Shown: positions 47,622 to 57,329, counted from the first letter of the stretch. The stretch is DNA of 64,000 bases from Aquincola tertiaricarbonis (GCF_023573145.1 NZ_CP097635.1:1860001-1924000), one strand, 5' to 3'. Made by a program: numbers and translations. The notes: generated from the sequence alone by a model not told the origin.

Positions 47622-48490
47622 CTTCGCTGGCCCAGAGAGCGCAGCCAGGCGTCGACCTGGCCGAATGCGTCCTGCTGCCACTGGTCCGGCGTACGGTCGC
47701 CCAGCACCCGGGTTTCCTCCACGAAGCGACGTACGCATGTGGGGCCGAAGCCATCTGGCGTCGCGAACTTGTCGGCAATGAACCGGTAGCCGGCCACGGC
47801 CTCTGCGTGCTGCAGCAACGGGCGGCAGGCCGAGGCCAGTGCCTCGATGCCGTCGGGATAGTTGCGGACGCAGAAGTAGATGTCATAGGCGTCCTTCTGC
47901 TTGTAGCGTCCCTGAAGAGCGTGGCCCTTCATCGCCAGCAGCGCGGGGATCGAGCAAACCGCGATCTCCACCTGGTTGATGCCGCCGTTGGGCATGGTGC
48001 CGCTGATGGCCACGTACTCATGGAAGCGCAGCGCCAATTCCGCGCCGTTGGCGCGCTGCACGGCAAAGTTGTCGACGAGCGGCGGCTTGTTCTTGACGAT
48101 CACGGCGTCCCGCGGCATCAGGAAGTCGACCATCACGTCGATAGACCCACCGCCATCGCCAGGGGCGATCGTTCGCACGAGCTGAAAGCGCTTCAGGTTC
48201 TCGCGTTGCGCATAGCCGTGGGCCATGAGCGACTCGACGAGGCTGGCGTATTGACCCTCGCCCAAGGCTTCGGCGTTCAGGCCGAGATCGATGTCGGTCG
48301 TCCCGACGTGGCGCATGTCCTCGTTGTCGTTCAGCAGCAGCCACGGCACTGCGCCGCCGACCACGGCGAACTTGCCCTGGTAGCTGCCAAGAATCTGTCC
48401 TATCTCAAGGAGGACGGACTTCACCGCATCGGTCGTGCGGTCGCTGTAGTCATCGGCCGTCTGCGGTTCGCCGCGTGTCACTTTGTCCAC
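47618..48490 (-). CDS. AbiEii-family nucleotidyltransferase toxin
   Basis: 290 residues from a GTG at 48490. Polymerase-beta-like core: FAVVGGAVPWLLLNDNEDM with the catalytic acidic pair in GTTDIDLGLNAEALG, then a third acidic strand in SIDVMVDFLMP, and YKQKDAYDIYFCVRNYPDG, typical of AbiEii relatives that transfer nucleotides to tRNA. It overlaps the antitoxin gene by 13 bases, in the standard antitoxin-then-toxin order. It is convergent with the response regulator gene, overlapping it by 4 bases. Confidence 0.85.
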   Translation of the reverse strand: MDKVTRGEPQTADDYSDRTTDAVKSVLLEIGQILGSYQGKFAVVGGAVPWLLLNDNEDMRHVGTTDIDLGLNAEALGEGQYASLVESLMAHGYAQRENLKRFQLVRTIAPGDGGGSIDVMVDFLMPRDAVIVKNKPPLVDNFAVQRANGAELALRFHEYVAISGTMPNGGINQVEIAVCSIPALLAMKGHALQGRYKQKDAYDIYFCVRNYPDGIEALASACRPLLQHAEAVAGYRFIADKFATPDGFGPTCVRRFVEETRVLGDRTPDQWQQDAFGQVDAWLRSLGQRS

Positions 48491-49554
48491 TGCAGCAACT
48501 CCTGTCGAAGGTGTTGGGCCGCTTCCCGGCCTCGTTCGCCGGAAGCGTACAAGTCCAGGTAGGTCTGCACGGGGCTGGTTGTGCGGATGCCGGGCGCAGG
48601 TTCAACCACATCCTGCAGGGGCCCCGTGTCTTCCAGCAGGGTGACCACGACGTTTTCACCGCGATGGGCCGGCTCCAGTCCCAGGGTGTCGCGCAGTCGC
48701 CGCGCCCCTGCGGCGTCGGCGTAAAAGTGATGGGTGCCTGTTCGGGCGAAGGGCGCCAACCAGTTGGCAGCCGAGAAGGAAGCCAGAACGGCGGATGCGT
48801 CGTCCTGGCTCAGCTCGGTTTGCAGCTGGCGCAGCGCCTTGTCCAGGGAAGTGCCGTGCATCGTCGTGTAGTACGTCGTGCGGTCGCCGGCGGGGGGCGC
48901 ATACTCATCGCGCCAGGCATCGAGCAGGGCATCGGGGTGTGACAAGCACAGACCGTCGCTGGTCACTTCAGCCCATCCCCGGTCCAGCAGGCCATTGCGC
49001 ACGTAACTGACCTGGCCGGCGCTGACCTCGCTCAGGGCTGAAAGATCGGCCACGCGCCAGGTGCGGCTGGGGTCTCGCAGCATGATCCGCAGGACCTGGG
49101 CAGATTTGGGCTTGAACAGCGAGCGCAGGGCACGGCGTTCACTCTTCGGTTTCCCTGCCACCTCGCGCAACAGGTAAAAGCCCGGGAAAACGATGCGGGC
49201 GTTGCCTTGCAGATCGAGGTAACCCACCTGGTGCTCGACGCACAGCGCTCTGGCACCTTCTGACAGGTAAGGTGCGATCAGGATCGGGATGGCAGGCTCG
49301 TTCCGGCTCTGCGCATAGCGCTTCAGGTCCAACAAGGCGCTCTTGACATGGCGGGGCTGCCCGCTCGCCTTGATCTCGCAGGCCAGGGCGTGCGGCTTGC
49401 CATTGAAGTCGATATGCAGGAGAAGGTCGACACCCGAGTCCGTCGATTCAGTGCGGTCTTCGATGATCGCAAGATCAGGCGCTTGAGCCAGCAGGTTGCG
49501 CAGGGCCTCGGCGGACAGTTGCTCGGTGTTCAGCGATTCGAGCTTGTTCAACAT
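48478..49554 (-). CDS. AbiEi-family antitoxin/regulator
   Basis: 358 residues. N-terminal part has a restriction-nuclease-like look (DSGVDLLLHIDFNGKPHALA, CEIKASGQPRHVK: D, E-x-K), then a winged helix (RTWRVADLSALSEVSAGQVS) and the C-terminal region of type IV antitoxins (DRTTYYTTMHGTSLDKALRQ). AbiEi represses its own promoter and offsets the toxin. The start codon lies within a perfect palindrome. The D/E-x-K strand pattern at the N-terminus is unlike short AbiEi proteins and may add nuclease function or be a fold relic. Confidence 0.82.
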   Translation of the reverse strand: MLNKLESLNTEQLSAEALRNLLAQAPDLAIIEDRTESTDSGVDLLLHIDFNGKPHALACEIKASGQPRHVKSALLDLKRYAQSRNEPAIPILIAPYLSEGARALCVEHQVGYLDLQGNARIVFPGFYLLREVAGKPKSERRALRSLFKPKSAQVLRIMLRDPSRTWRVADLSALSEVSAGQVSYVRNGLLDRGWAEVTSDGLCLSHPDALLDAWRDEYAPPAGDRTTYYTTMHGTSLDKALRQLQTELSQDDASAVLASFSAANWLAPFARTGTHHFYADAAGARRLRDTLGLEPAHRGENVVVTLLEDTGPLQDVVEPAPGIRTTSPVQTYLDLYASGERGREAAQHLRQELLQWTK

Positions 49555-49564
49555 TTGTTGAACA
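49545..49564. promoter_or_regulatory. Palindromic operator at the antitoxin start
   Basis: TGTTCAACA, two bases, TGTTGAACA: a perfect 9-2-9 inverted repeat that covers the antitoxin start codon (49552-49554). AbiEi proteins bind inverted repeats at their own promoter, so this is the likely autoregulatory site. Confidence 0.65.
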
Positions 49565-49621
49565 TAGCACTTTCACTGAATATTGCAACACGGCGCCGCT
49601 CTGCTGACAGGAGGTGGGCCG

Positions 49622-51232
49622 TCAACCGCCCAGCGTGAAGTAAAAGCGCGCCCCCTGGCCGATCTCGGATTCGGCCCAGACGTCGCCGCCATGGCGGCGC
49701 ACGATGCGGCGCACCGAGGCCAGGCCGACGCCGGTGCCCGGGAAGTCGTTGGCGCTGTGCAGGCGCTGGAACACGTTGAACAGCCGGTCGGCAAAGCGCA
49801 TGTCGAAGCCGGCGCCGTTGTCGCGCACCACGTAGGCCTCGCGGCCGCTCTGCAGGTCGGTGGTGAAGACGATCTCGGCCTGCTCGCGCTGGCCGGTGTA
49901 CTTCCAGGCGTTGCCCAGCAGGTTCTCCAGCACCAGTCGCAGCAGCGTCGGGTCGCCATGCGCCTGCAGGCCGGGCTCGATGTGCACCTCCACCTTGCGC
50001 TGCGGCTGCTGGCGGCGCAGGTCGTCGATCACGTAGCCGGCCAGCTGCGACAGGTTCACCGGCTGGCGCGCCAGCGGCTGGCTGCTCAGCTGGGCCAGGC
50101 CCAGCAGTGCGTCGATCATCGCGTTCATGCGGGCGGCGGCGCCCAGCACGCGGTCCAGGTGGTCGTTGCCCACGCGGTCCAGCAGGCGGCCGTAGTCTTC
50201 CTTCAGGATGCGAGTGAAGCCTTCCACCACCCGCACCGGCGCCCGCAGGTCGTGCGAGACGGTGTAGCTGAACGAGGCGTTGTCGGTTTCGCCGGGCTCG
50301 GGCGCGCTGCCGCCCACCGGCAGCAGCATCAGCAGCCGGCCGTCGGCGTCGCGGCCCAGCGGCAGCAGCTGCACCTGCCAGTCTTCATGCACCGTGCCGG
50401 CGCCGGGCTGCAGCGCGGCCACGGCCAGCGCCAGGTCGCGCGGCAGCGCCGACAGCAGCGCCGCCCAGGCGGTGCCCGGCGCGCCGCCGAAGCGCAGCGC
50501 CGCGTCGTTGCAGCGGCGCACCGCCAGTTCGCCGTCGGCCGCCGGCTGGCAGATCCAGGCCGGGCCGGGCAGGGCGGGCAGCAGGGCGTCGAGCGCGGCG
50601 CGGTCGTCCTGCAGCGCCAGCAGGTCGTCCAGCAGGCGGGCGGTGCCGGTGTGGCCGGCAAAACGGCCCTCGCCATCGAAGCGGGGCAGGCCGCGCAGCC
50701 ACCAGCGGCTGCCGTCCGGGTGGTCCACCGCATCGTCCAGCGGGCCGTGGGCGCTGAGCTTGGCCTGTACCAGGCCCGGCTGCAGGCGGCTGTCGAAGCG
50801 CTGCCACAGCAGCTCCTGGGCGGCGGGCTGCCAGTCGGCGGCGGGGGCATGGCACGGCGGGCGCAGCTGCACCAGCCGGTGCTGCGCATCGGTCTGCCAT
50901 TGCCAGTCGTCCAGCGTCTGCCGCAGCTGCTGCAGCTCGGTGCGGGCTTCGCGCAGGGCCTGCCCGCTGCGGCGGCGGGCCAGCAGCCAGCCGGCCAGAC
51001 CGGCGGCCACCAGGCCCAGCGGGCTGGCCGCCAGCAGCCACCAGGGGGCCACGGGCGCGCCGGCTTCGGCCGCCCCGGCGTTCTGGGCGAAGGCGCAGCA
51101 AGGCGCCAGCAGCAGCGTCGTCAGTGCGCGCGCCGGCTTGTCAAACTTGCTGGCGCGGACCGCATGCGGCGGCCCTCCGCGGCCGTCGGGCGCCGCGGAC
51201 GTTTCGGCGCCGTGAGGAGTGCCACCAACCAT
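49622..51232 (-). CDS. Sensor histidine kinase (HisKA / HATPase_c)
   Basis: 536 residues from the ATG at 51232. Membrane segments near the start (LTTLLLAPCCAFA, WLLAASPLGLVAAGLAGWLL), a PAS-like middle with weak similarity, then the kinase: phospho-His in VSHDLRAPVRVVEGFTRIL, N box LLRLVLENLLGNAWKYTGQR, DNGAGFDM, GTGVGLASVRRIV. Related to bacteriophytochrome-type kinases in its core. No receiver gene sits beside it on the same strand; an HPt gene is divergent. Confidence 0.92.
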   Translation of the reverse strand: MVGGTPHGAETSAAPDGRGGPPHAVRASKFDKPARALTTLLLAPCCAFAQNAGAAEAGAPVAPWWLLAASPLGLVAAGLAGWLLARRRSGQALREARTELQQLRQTLDDWQWQTDAQHRLVQLRPPCHAPAADWQPAAQELLWQRFDSRLQPGLVQAKLSAHGPLDDAVDHPDGSRWWLRGLPRFDGEGRFAGHTGTARLLDDLLALQDDRAALDALLPALPGPAWICQPAADGELAVRRCNDAALRFGGAPGTAWAALLSALPRDLALAVAALQPGAGTVHEDWQVQLLPLGRDADGRLLMLLPVGGSAPEPGETDNASFSYTVSHDLRAPVRVVEGFTRILKEDYGRLLDRVGNDHLDRVLGAAARMNAMIDALLGLAQLSSQPLARQPVNLSQLAGYVIDDLRRQQPQRKVEVHIEPGLQAHGDPTLLRLVLENLLGNAWKYTGQREQAEIVFTTDLQSGREAYVVRDNGAGFDMRFADRLFNVFQRLHSANDFPGTGVGLASVRRIVRRHGGDVWAESEIGQGARFYFTLGG

Positions 51233-51391
51233 GTGAGGGATTGTATGCACCGCACCGTGGCAACATTCCTACCCATTCAAGCGCGGTTGTGCTTGACGGG
51301 GCTGGCCGCGAAACACAACATGTTGTTGCAGTTGCGGCTGGCTTCTGCTTTCAAGAACGCCTCGCAACGGTCGAATTACACGTCCTGTCTT

Positions 51392-51838
51392 ATGCCTCAG
51401 TACAAACCGGTCGCCCTGTTGTCGTCCGCCGAACCCGGCGGCGCTGGTGCGGGCGCCGAGCCGCGGACAGACCTGCCGCCCGAGCTGCTGGCCCTGCTCG
51501 ACAGCCAGGCGCTGGACCGTCTGCGGGAGCTGGACCCCGGCGGCAAGATGGGCCTGGTGACGCGGGTGCTGCGCACCTTCGACAGCTCCATGATCAAGCT
51601 GCTGCAGCAGCTCGAGGAGGCTCAGGTCAGCAACGACCATCAGGTGGTTCGCCACGTGGCCCACACGCTCAAGTCGTCGGCGGCCAGCGTGGGGGCGCTT
51701 CAGTTGTCGGCGATGTGCGCCGATATCGAGCGGCGTGTACGCGAAAGCGATACCGCGGAATTGCCCGCCCGGCTCGATGCTATGGTTGCGGAGTGCCAGC
51801 GGTTGCGCACCGGTTTGAAGTCCATTGCCAGCGCCTAG
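51392..51838 (+). CDS. HPt-domain phosphotransfer protein
   Basis: 148 residues from the ATG at 51392. HPt helix bundle with phospho-His in VRHVAHTLKSSAASVGALQL. An open frame runs far upstream, through the antisense of the kinase gene, but that is not coding. It stands between a divergent kinase and the response-regulator c-di-GMP gene, so it may carry phosphate between the two. Confidence 0.9.
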   Translation: MPQYKPVALLSSAEPGGAGAGAEPRTDLPPELLALLDSQALDRLRELDPGGKMGLVTRVLRTFDSSMIKLLQQLEEAQVSNDHQVVRHVAHTLKSSAASVGALQLSAMCADIERRVRESDTAELPARLDAMVAECQRLRTGLKSIASA

Positions 51839-51914
51839 ATGACATTGCGCCTTACCTTCCTCGCTGCAGGTGTGTGTTGCTCAGCGTCGCGACCTCGCGC
51901 GTGCGGTGCCTGAC

Positions 51915-54161
51915 ATGACCGCCTTGCATGCGTTCGCCGACCAGGCCGGGGTGACCGAGCCCAAGGTGCTGCTGGTCGACGACGACGAGGTGAACCTGAT
52001 GCTCACCGCGGTGGCGCTGCGGGAGCGGGGCTTTGCCATCACCGAGGCCGGCAGCGGCGAACAGGCGCTGAGCATGCTCAGCCACTGGGTGCCCGACATC
52101 ATCGTGCTGGACGCGCTGATGCCCGGCATGGACGGCTTCCGTACCTGCACCGAGCTGCGCACGCTGCCCGGCTTCGAGAACATGCCGGTGCTGATGCTCA
52201 CCGGCCTCGACGACGACGCTTCCATCACCCGCGCCTACCAGGCCGGCGCCACCGACTTCTTCGTCAAGAGCACGCAGTGGAGCCTGCTGGCCGGCCGGCT
52301 GCACTACCTGCTGCGCGCCTCGCGCACGCGGGTGGAGCTGGAACGCAGCAAGAGCCGACTGGCGCGCGCGCAGGACTTGGCGCGCATGGGCAGCTTCGAC
52401 TGGCGGCGCGCCAACACCGCCTACAACGGCGGCCTGGTGATCTCGCCCGAAGGCCTGCGCGTGTTCGGCCGCAGCCCGAGCGAGCGGCTGGGCCTGCGCC
52501 CGCTGCTGCGCATGGTGCCGCCCTCGGACCGCCGCGGCCTGCTGCGCATGCTGCACGAGGTGCTGGCCCACAGCTCGGTGCTGGCCACCGACGTGCCGGT
52601 GAACCTGCTGGACGGCCGCCAGCGCATCATCCACGTCGAGGCCGAGCCCGAGTTCAACGAGCACGGCCAGAGCGCCGGCTACACCGGCATCGTGCAGGAC
52701 GTGACCGACCGGCGCATCGCCGAAGACAAGATCCGGCACCTGGCCAACTTCGACGCGCTGACGCTGCTGCCCAACCGCCGGCAGCTGATCTGGCGCACCG
52801 AGCGGGCGCTGGAGCATGCGCGCCGCCTCAACCACCAGGCCGCGCTGCTGCTGATCGACCTGGACCGCTTCAAGATCATCAACGACACCCTGGGCCATGC
52901 CGCCGGCGACGACCTGCTGGTGGAGGTGGCGCGCCGCCTGCGGGCCTGCGTGCGCCATTGCGACCAGGTGATGGAAGGCGCGCTGGAAGCCGTGGGTTCG
53001 CGCTCGCACCGCACGCTGGAAGCGGTGGGCCGGCTGGGGGGCGACGAATTCGTGGCGCTGCTGCCCGAGGTGGCCGACGAACGTGACGCCGAGCGCGTGG
53101 CCGCACGGGTGCTGGAAGCCATGCGCGAGCCCATCTTCGTGGCCGGGCAGGAATGCTTCGTCACCGCTTCGGTGGGCATTGCGCTGTTCCCGCGCGATGG
53201 CGCGGCGGTGGCCGACCTGCTGCGCAATTCCGACGTGGCGATGTACGCCGTCAAGTCGCAAGGGCGCAATGCGGCGTCCATCTACAGCCCGCAGCTGGCC
53301 GGCCGCGGCCGCGAGAAGCTGGAGCTGGAAAGCGCGCTGCACAAGGCCATCGAGCGCAACGAGCTGGTGCTGCACTACCAGCCCAAGGTGGACGTGCGCG
53401 CCGCCCGCATGGTGGGCGCCGAGGCATTGATGCGCTGGCAGCGCGGCAACACCCTGGTGCCGCCGGCCGAGTTCATCCCGCTGGCCGAAGAAACCGGGCT
53501 GATCATTCCGCTGAGCGAATGGGCGATCCGCGAGGCGGCCCGCCAGGCCAAGAGCTGGTCGGTCAGCTTCGGCTTCTCCGATTCCATCGCGGTGAACCTG
53601 CCCAACCGGCTGTTCGAGCGCTCCGACCTGGTCGAGCACATCCACCAGTCGGTGGGCACCTATGGCGTGCCGCACCGCGCCATCCAGCTCGAGATCACCG
53701 AGACGGGCCTGATGAAGGACCTGCAGAACGTGATTCCGTCGCTGCACCGGCTCAACGAGATCGGCGTCGAGATCTCGATCGACGACTTCGGCACCGGTTA
53801 TTCGTCGCTGGCCTACCTCACCACGCTGCCCATCTCCGAGCTGAAGATCGACCGCAGCTTCGTGCGCGACCTGGGCATCACGCCGCAAAGCTCGGCCGTG
53901 GTCACGGCCATCATCGCGCTGGCCCGCTCGCTGGGCCTGCGCGTGATTGCCGAGGGCGTTGAAAGCCTGCGCCAGATGGAAGTGCTGCACCGTCTGGGCT
54001 GCGGGGTGATGCAGGGCTTCCTGTTCAGCCGGCCGATCCCGCCCGACGACATCGAGAAATGGCTGCAGAACACGGTGCTGCCGCGCAAGGCGCCCTGGAT
54101 CGCGCCCGCGCTGCCCGATGGCGGCGAGCCCACCCGCGTGGTCGGCGGCGGCCGGCTCTGA
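51915..54161 (+). CDS. Response regulator with GGDEF and EAL domains
   Basis: 748 residues from the ATG at 51915. Receiver domain (KVLLVDDDEVNLMLTAVALR, phospho-Asp in IIVLDALMPGMDGF), a PAS-like link, a GGDEF domain with intact RLGGDEFVALLPE, and an EAL domain with EALMRWQ, ITETGLMKD, IDDFGTGYSSLAYL, LKIDRSFVRDL. Key EAL metal ligands are present, so it probably hydrolyses c-di-GMP; the GGDEF is also intact. About 22 extra residues (QVMEGALEAVGSRSHRT) sit just before the GGDEF motif, near the nucleotide pocket. Its proximity to flagellar genes suggests motility control. Confidence 0.94.
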   Translation: MTALHAFADQAGVTEPKVLLVDDDEVNLMLTAVALRERGFAITEAGSGEQALSMLSHWVPDIIVLDALMPGMDGFRTCTELRTLPGFENMPVLMLTGLDDDASITRAYQAGATDFFVKSTQWSLLAGRLHYLLRASRTRVELERSKSRLARAQDLARMGSFDWRRANTAYNGGLVISPEGLRVFGRSPSERLGLRPLLRMVPPSDRRGLLRMLHEVLAHSSVLATDVPVNLLDGRQRIIHVEAEPEFNEHGQSAGYTGIVQDVTDRRIAEDKIRHLANFDALTLLPNRRQLIWRTERALEHARRLNHQAALLLIDLDRFKIINDTLGHAAGDDLLVEVARRLRACVRHCDQVMEGALEAVGSRSHRTLEAVGRLGGDEFVALLPEVADERDAERVAARVLEAMREPIFVAGQECFVTASVGIALFPRDGAAVADLLRNSDVAMYAVKSQGRNAASIYSPQLAGRGREKLELESALHKAIERNELVLHYQPKVDVRAARMVGAEALMRWQRGNTLVPPAEFIPLAEETGLIIPLSEWAIREAARQAKSWSVSFGFSDSIAVNLPNRLFERSDLVEHIHQSVGTYGVPHRAIQLEITETGLMKDLQNVIPSLHRLNEIGVEISIDDFGTGYSSLAYLTTLPISELKIDRSFVRDLGITPQSSAVVTAIIALARSLGLRVIAEGVESLRQMEVLHRLGCGVMQGFLFSRPIPPDDIEKWLQNTVLPRKAPWIAPALPDGGEPTRVVGGGRL

Positions 54162-54194
54162 CCCGCTCCCTTTCCCTTTCCTTCCCCTGACACG

Positions 54195-56153
54195 ATGACG
54201 GCTGCCCCCACGCCGGCGCAGATTGCCAAGGGCGCGCTGCGCCGCCTGGCCTTGACCCAGCAGGAACCCACGCCCGAGAACTACGCCCGCGCCTGGGCCG
54301 AAGAACTGGGCCAGCCGGCCGCCGCACTGCCCGAACGCGCCCGGCCGCTGCTGGACAAGCTGGCCGCCCGCGCCACCGAAGACACCGACAACCGCGCCGA
54401 GCTGGTGCGCAGCCTCATGCAGGGCCAGTGGGACGACCTGGCGCGCGCGCTGGACCGCAGCGCCTCGCAGGCCGGCAGCGCGGGCCAGGCCTGGGCGGCG
54501 CTGATCGAGCGCATCGTGCGCGGCGTGGAACGCGGCGGCCGGCAATGGACCGCCGCCCGCAAGAAGGACAGCCTGCAGCGGGTGCTGGACAGCAGCCGTG
54601 GCGACGTGACGCGCTTGCAGCAGCGCCTGCGCCAGCTGATGGCCAGCTGGGACAGCGACACCGTGCCGGATGAGCAGGCCATTCCGAGCGACGACCCGCT
54701 GGCCGACGATGCCGCCGCCGCCGATCCCGCCGTGGCGCCCGACCTGCCAATGCCCGATTCGCAATCGTCGGCGGCCGAGGCGCCTGCCCGGCCGCCAGCC
54801 GATGCTGCGGCCACCGCCGATACCCCGGCCACGGTAGAGGCCGTGAACGCGGCCGACCTGCCGGCGGCTGGCCCGGCCGACGCGGCGCCGGTGCCGGTGC
54901 CCACAGCCGCCCCCTGCCCGCCGGTGGAAGAGCAGCACTGGCCCCAGGTGGCCGCCAGCCTGCACGGCACGGTGGCGGCCGCCCTGCCGCCGCGCGTGGC
55001 CAGCGCTGCCGAACTGGCGGCCGAGCTGGGCCAGCTGGCCGACCGCATGGCCGGCGAAGGCGCCACCCCGGCGCTGGCGCAGGCGGTGCACCAGGTGTGC
55101 GAGCGGGCGCGGCGGCTGTTTGCGCATCGCCACCACCTGCTGGAACAGGTGGGCGCGCTGTGCCTGGAACTCACCGCCGGCCTCACCGAGCTGGCCGAAG
55201 AAGGCAGCTGGGCCCAGGGCCAGGCCGAAGCCTTGCGCGCCCGCCTGCAGGCCGACGAGGGCGAGGCCGGCGCCGAAGGCGCGGCCTTCAGCGTGCGCGG
55301 CGTGCGCGCGGCCGGCGAGCTGCTGGCGCGCACCCGGGCGCAGCAGCAGGCGCTGCGCGGCGAACGCGACCGCGCGCGGGTGGCGCTCAAGTCGCTGATC
55401 CACAGCCTGCTGCAGCAGGTGGGCGAGCTGGGTGACGAGACCGGCCGCTTCAGCGACAACCTGGGCCGCTATGCCGCTTCCATCACCGAAGCCAGCTCAC
55501 TGGATGCGCTGGCGGGCGTGGTGGATGCGATGGTGCAGGAAAGCCGTTCCGTGCAGCAGCGCGTGGGCCAGGCCCGGCAGCAGCTGGGCGAAGAGCATGC
55601 GCGCGCCAGTGAGCTGGAATCGCGGGTGCGCGAGCTGGAAGGCGAGCTGCGCCGGCTGTCCGACGAAGTGGCCACCGATGCGCTCACCCAGGTGGCCAAC
55701 CGCCGCGGGCTGATGCAGGCCTTCGAGACCGAGCGTGCGCGGCTGGAGCGTGATGGCCGGCCGCTGGCGGTGGGCCTGATCGACATCGACAACTTCAAGA
55801 AGCTGAACGACACCCTGGGCCATGCGGCCGGCGACGAGGCGCTGAAGTCGCTGGCCCGCCTGGTGCAGCAGGCCCTGCGGCCGGTGGACCATGTGGCGCG
55901 CTTCGGCGGTGAAGAGTTCGTGGTGCTGCTGCCCGGCACCGAGGTGGCGGATGCGCAGCAGGTGCTCACGCGGCTGCAGCGCCAGCTCACCGCCAGCCTG
56001 TTCATGCACGACGGCAAGGACGTGTTCGTCACCTTCTCGGCCGGCGTCACCGCCTACCGGCCGGGCGAGCGCATCGAGGTGGCGCTGGAGCGCGCCGACG
56101 AGGCGCTGTACGAGGCCAAGCACCAGGGCAAGAACCGCACGTGCGTGAATTGA
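54195..56153 (+). CDS. Diguanylate cyclase (GGEEF)
   Basis: 652 residues, soluble. The N-terminal region (MTAAPTPAQIAKGALRRLAL, PENYARAWAEEL) matches a module often seen on diguanylate cyclases of this order. A Pro/Ala-rich linker (about residues 150-260) and a coiled coil (ELESRVRELEGELRRLSDEV) lead into the cyclase: DALTQVANRRGL, IDIDNFKKLNDTLGHAAGDE, HVARFGGEEFVVLLPG. Active-site GGEEF intact, so it should make c-di-GMP. No RxxD inhibition site stands out. Confidence 0.94.
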   Translation: MTAAPTPAQIAKGALRRLALTQQEPTPENYARAWAEELGQPAAALPERARPLLDKLAARATEDTDNRAELVRSLMQGQWDDLARALDRSASQAGSAGQAWAALIERIVRGVERGGRQWTAARKKDSLQRVLDSSRGDVTRLQQRLRQLMASWDSDTVPDEQAIPSDDPLADDAAAADPAVAPDLPMPDSQSSAAEAPARPPADAAATADTPATVEAVNAADLPAAGPADAAPVPVPTAAPCPPVEEQHWPQVAASLHGTVAAALPPRVASAAELAAELGQLADRMAGEGATPALAQAVHQVCERARRLFAHRHHLLEQVGALCLELTAGLTELAEEGSWAQGQAEALRARLQADEGEAGAEGAAFSVRGVRAAGELLARTRAQQQALRGERDRARVALKSLIHSLLQQVGELGDETGRFSDNLGRYAASITEASSLDALAGVVDAMVQESRSVQQRVGQARQQLGEEHARASELESRVRELEGELRRLSDEVATDALTQVANRRGLMQAFETERARLERDGRPLAVGLIDIDNFKKLNDTLGHAAGDEALKSLARLVQQALRPVDHVARFGGEEFVVLLPGTEVADAQQVLTRLQRQLTASLFMHDGKDVFVTFSAGVTAYRPGERIEVALERADEALYEAKHQGKNRTCVN

Positions 56154-56168
56154 GTTCACCGGCAAGCT

Positions 56169-57329
56169 TCAAAAATATCGGACCCAGGCCCGCCCCGTGC
56201 GCCGCTTGTAGCGGGCAAACGCGCGGCAGGGCAGGTACAGCGCCGGCACCAGCAGCGCGGTGATCAGCCAGATGAGCCAGAAGTGGTCGGCCGGCACGCC
56301 GAAGCGGCTGCCCTGGTTGGGGCCGAACAGCGCCAGCATCAGCTGGTAGCCCGCCAGCAGCACGAACAGGTGCAGCAGGTAATAGAACATCGGCGCCCCG
56401 CCGAAGGTGGACAGCACCCGCGTCATCGCGTTGTCCACGCGGTCCAGCGCGGCCAGCATCAGCAGGCCGCCGCCCAGCGTCAGCAGCAGGAAGTCGAGCG
56501 AAGGCGGGTACTTGGTGAAGTTGAGGAACGACATCACCGTGTGCAGCGCATCGGGCCCGGGCTGCCAGGGCGCGTTTTCGCCATACAGGTTGAAGCCACG
56601 CAGCACCAGCAACAGCGCCCAGCAGCCCAGGCCCAGCCCCGCAAAGGCCCGGATGCGCTGGCGCGCGCTGAAGCGGGCGCTGAACAGCGGCGCCGCCACC
56701 CAGCCCAGCAGAATCACGCCCACCCAGGGCAGCGCCGGGTAGGTCAGCCGCACCTGCAACGCCGTGTCCTGCAGCGCCCAGCCGCGGTGCAGCGCCAGCG
56801 TCCACAGCAGGTACAGCGGGTGGTCGGGCGTGAGCTGCAGCCCGGCCAGCAGGTTGTGCCCGCCCACCAGCACCAGCCCGATGGCGGCCAGCAGCGCGGG
56901 CCGCAGCCCGCTGACCAGGGCCAGCACGATCATTGCCACGCCGATGGCCCAGATGACCTGCAGGTACACCACCTTCAGCGGAAAGTCGCCGGTCCACGCG
57001 AAGCTGACCACGGTGACTTCCAGCGCCAGCATCAGCAGCCCGCGCTTGAGCAGGAAGGCGCGCACCGGCCGCGGCGTGCCGCCGGGCGGGTGGGCGTACA
57101 GCCAGGCGCTGACGCCGGCCAGGAACACGAACACCGGCGCGCAGAAGTGCGCCGCCAGGCGTGAGAAGAAGACCTCGGGCGGCGTGGTGGCCACGTTCAT
57201 CGGGTCGCTGACCTGCAGGTGCAGGTAGAAGGTCTCGCGCACATGGTCGATGGCCATGACCAGCATCACCAGGCCGCGCAGCGCGTCGATGGCGGTGATG
57301 CGCGGCGGCCGCGCGGGCAGGGCGCTCAC
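56169..57329 (-). CDS. Multipass membrane protein, DUF1624 acyltransferase-like
   Basis: 386 residues from a GTG at 57329 that overlaps the upstream stop (GTGA). About ten membrane segments. The opening ITAIDALRGLVMLVMAIDHV fits DUF1624 proteins, which resemble heparan-alpha-glucosaminide N-acetyltransferase. Later motifs are VFLAGVSAWLYAH and FLNFTKYPPSLDFLLLTLGG. Last gene of the zinc operon; its role there is unknown. Confidence 0.8.
   Translation of the reverse strand: MSALPARPPRITAIDALRGLVMLVMAIDHVRETFYLHLQVSDPMNVATTPPEVFFSRLAAHFCAPVFVFLAGVSAWLYAHPPGGTPRPVRAFLLKRGLLMLALEVTVVSFAWTGDFPLKVVYLQVIWAIGVAMIVLALVSGLRPALLAAIGLVLVGGHNLLAGLQLTPDHPLYLLWTLALHRGWALQDTALQVRLTYPALPWVGVILLGWVAAPLFSARFSARQRIRAFAGLGLGCWALLLVLRGFNLYGENAPWQPGPDALHTVMSFLNFTKYPPSLDFLLLTLGGGLLMLAALDRVDNAMTRVLSTFGGAPMFYYLLHLFVLLAGYQLMLALFGPNQGSRFGVPADHFWLIWLITALLVPALYLPCRAFARYKRRTGRAWVRYF

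Noticed and set aside
51852..55403. 1183-codon minus-strand frame opposite the GGDEF-EAL genes
   Set aside because: Same antisense effect; low-complexity His/Arg/Gln product, and known domains lie on the other strand.
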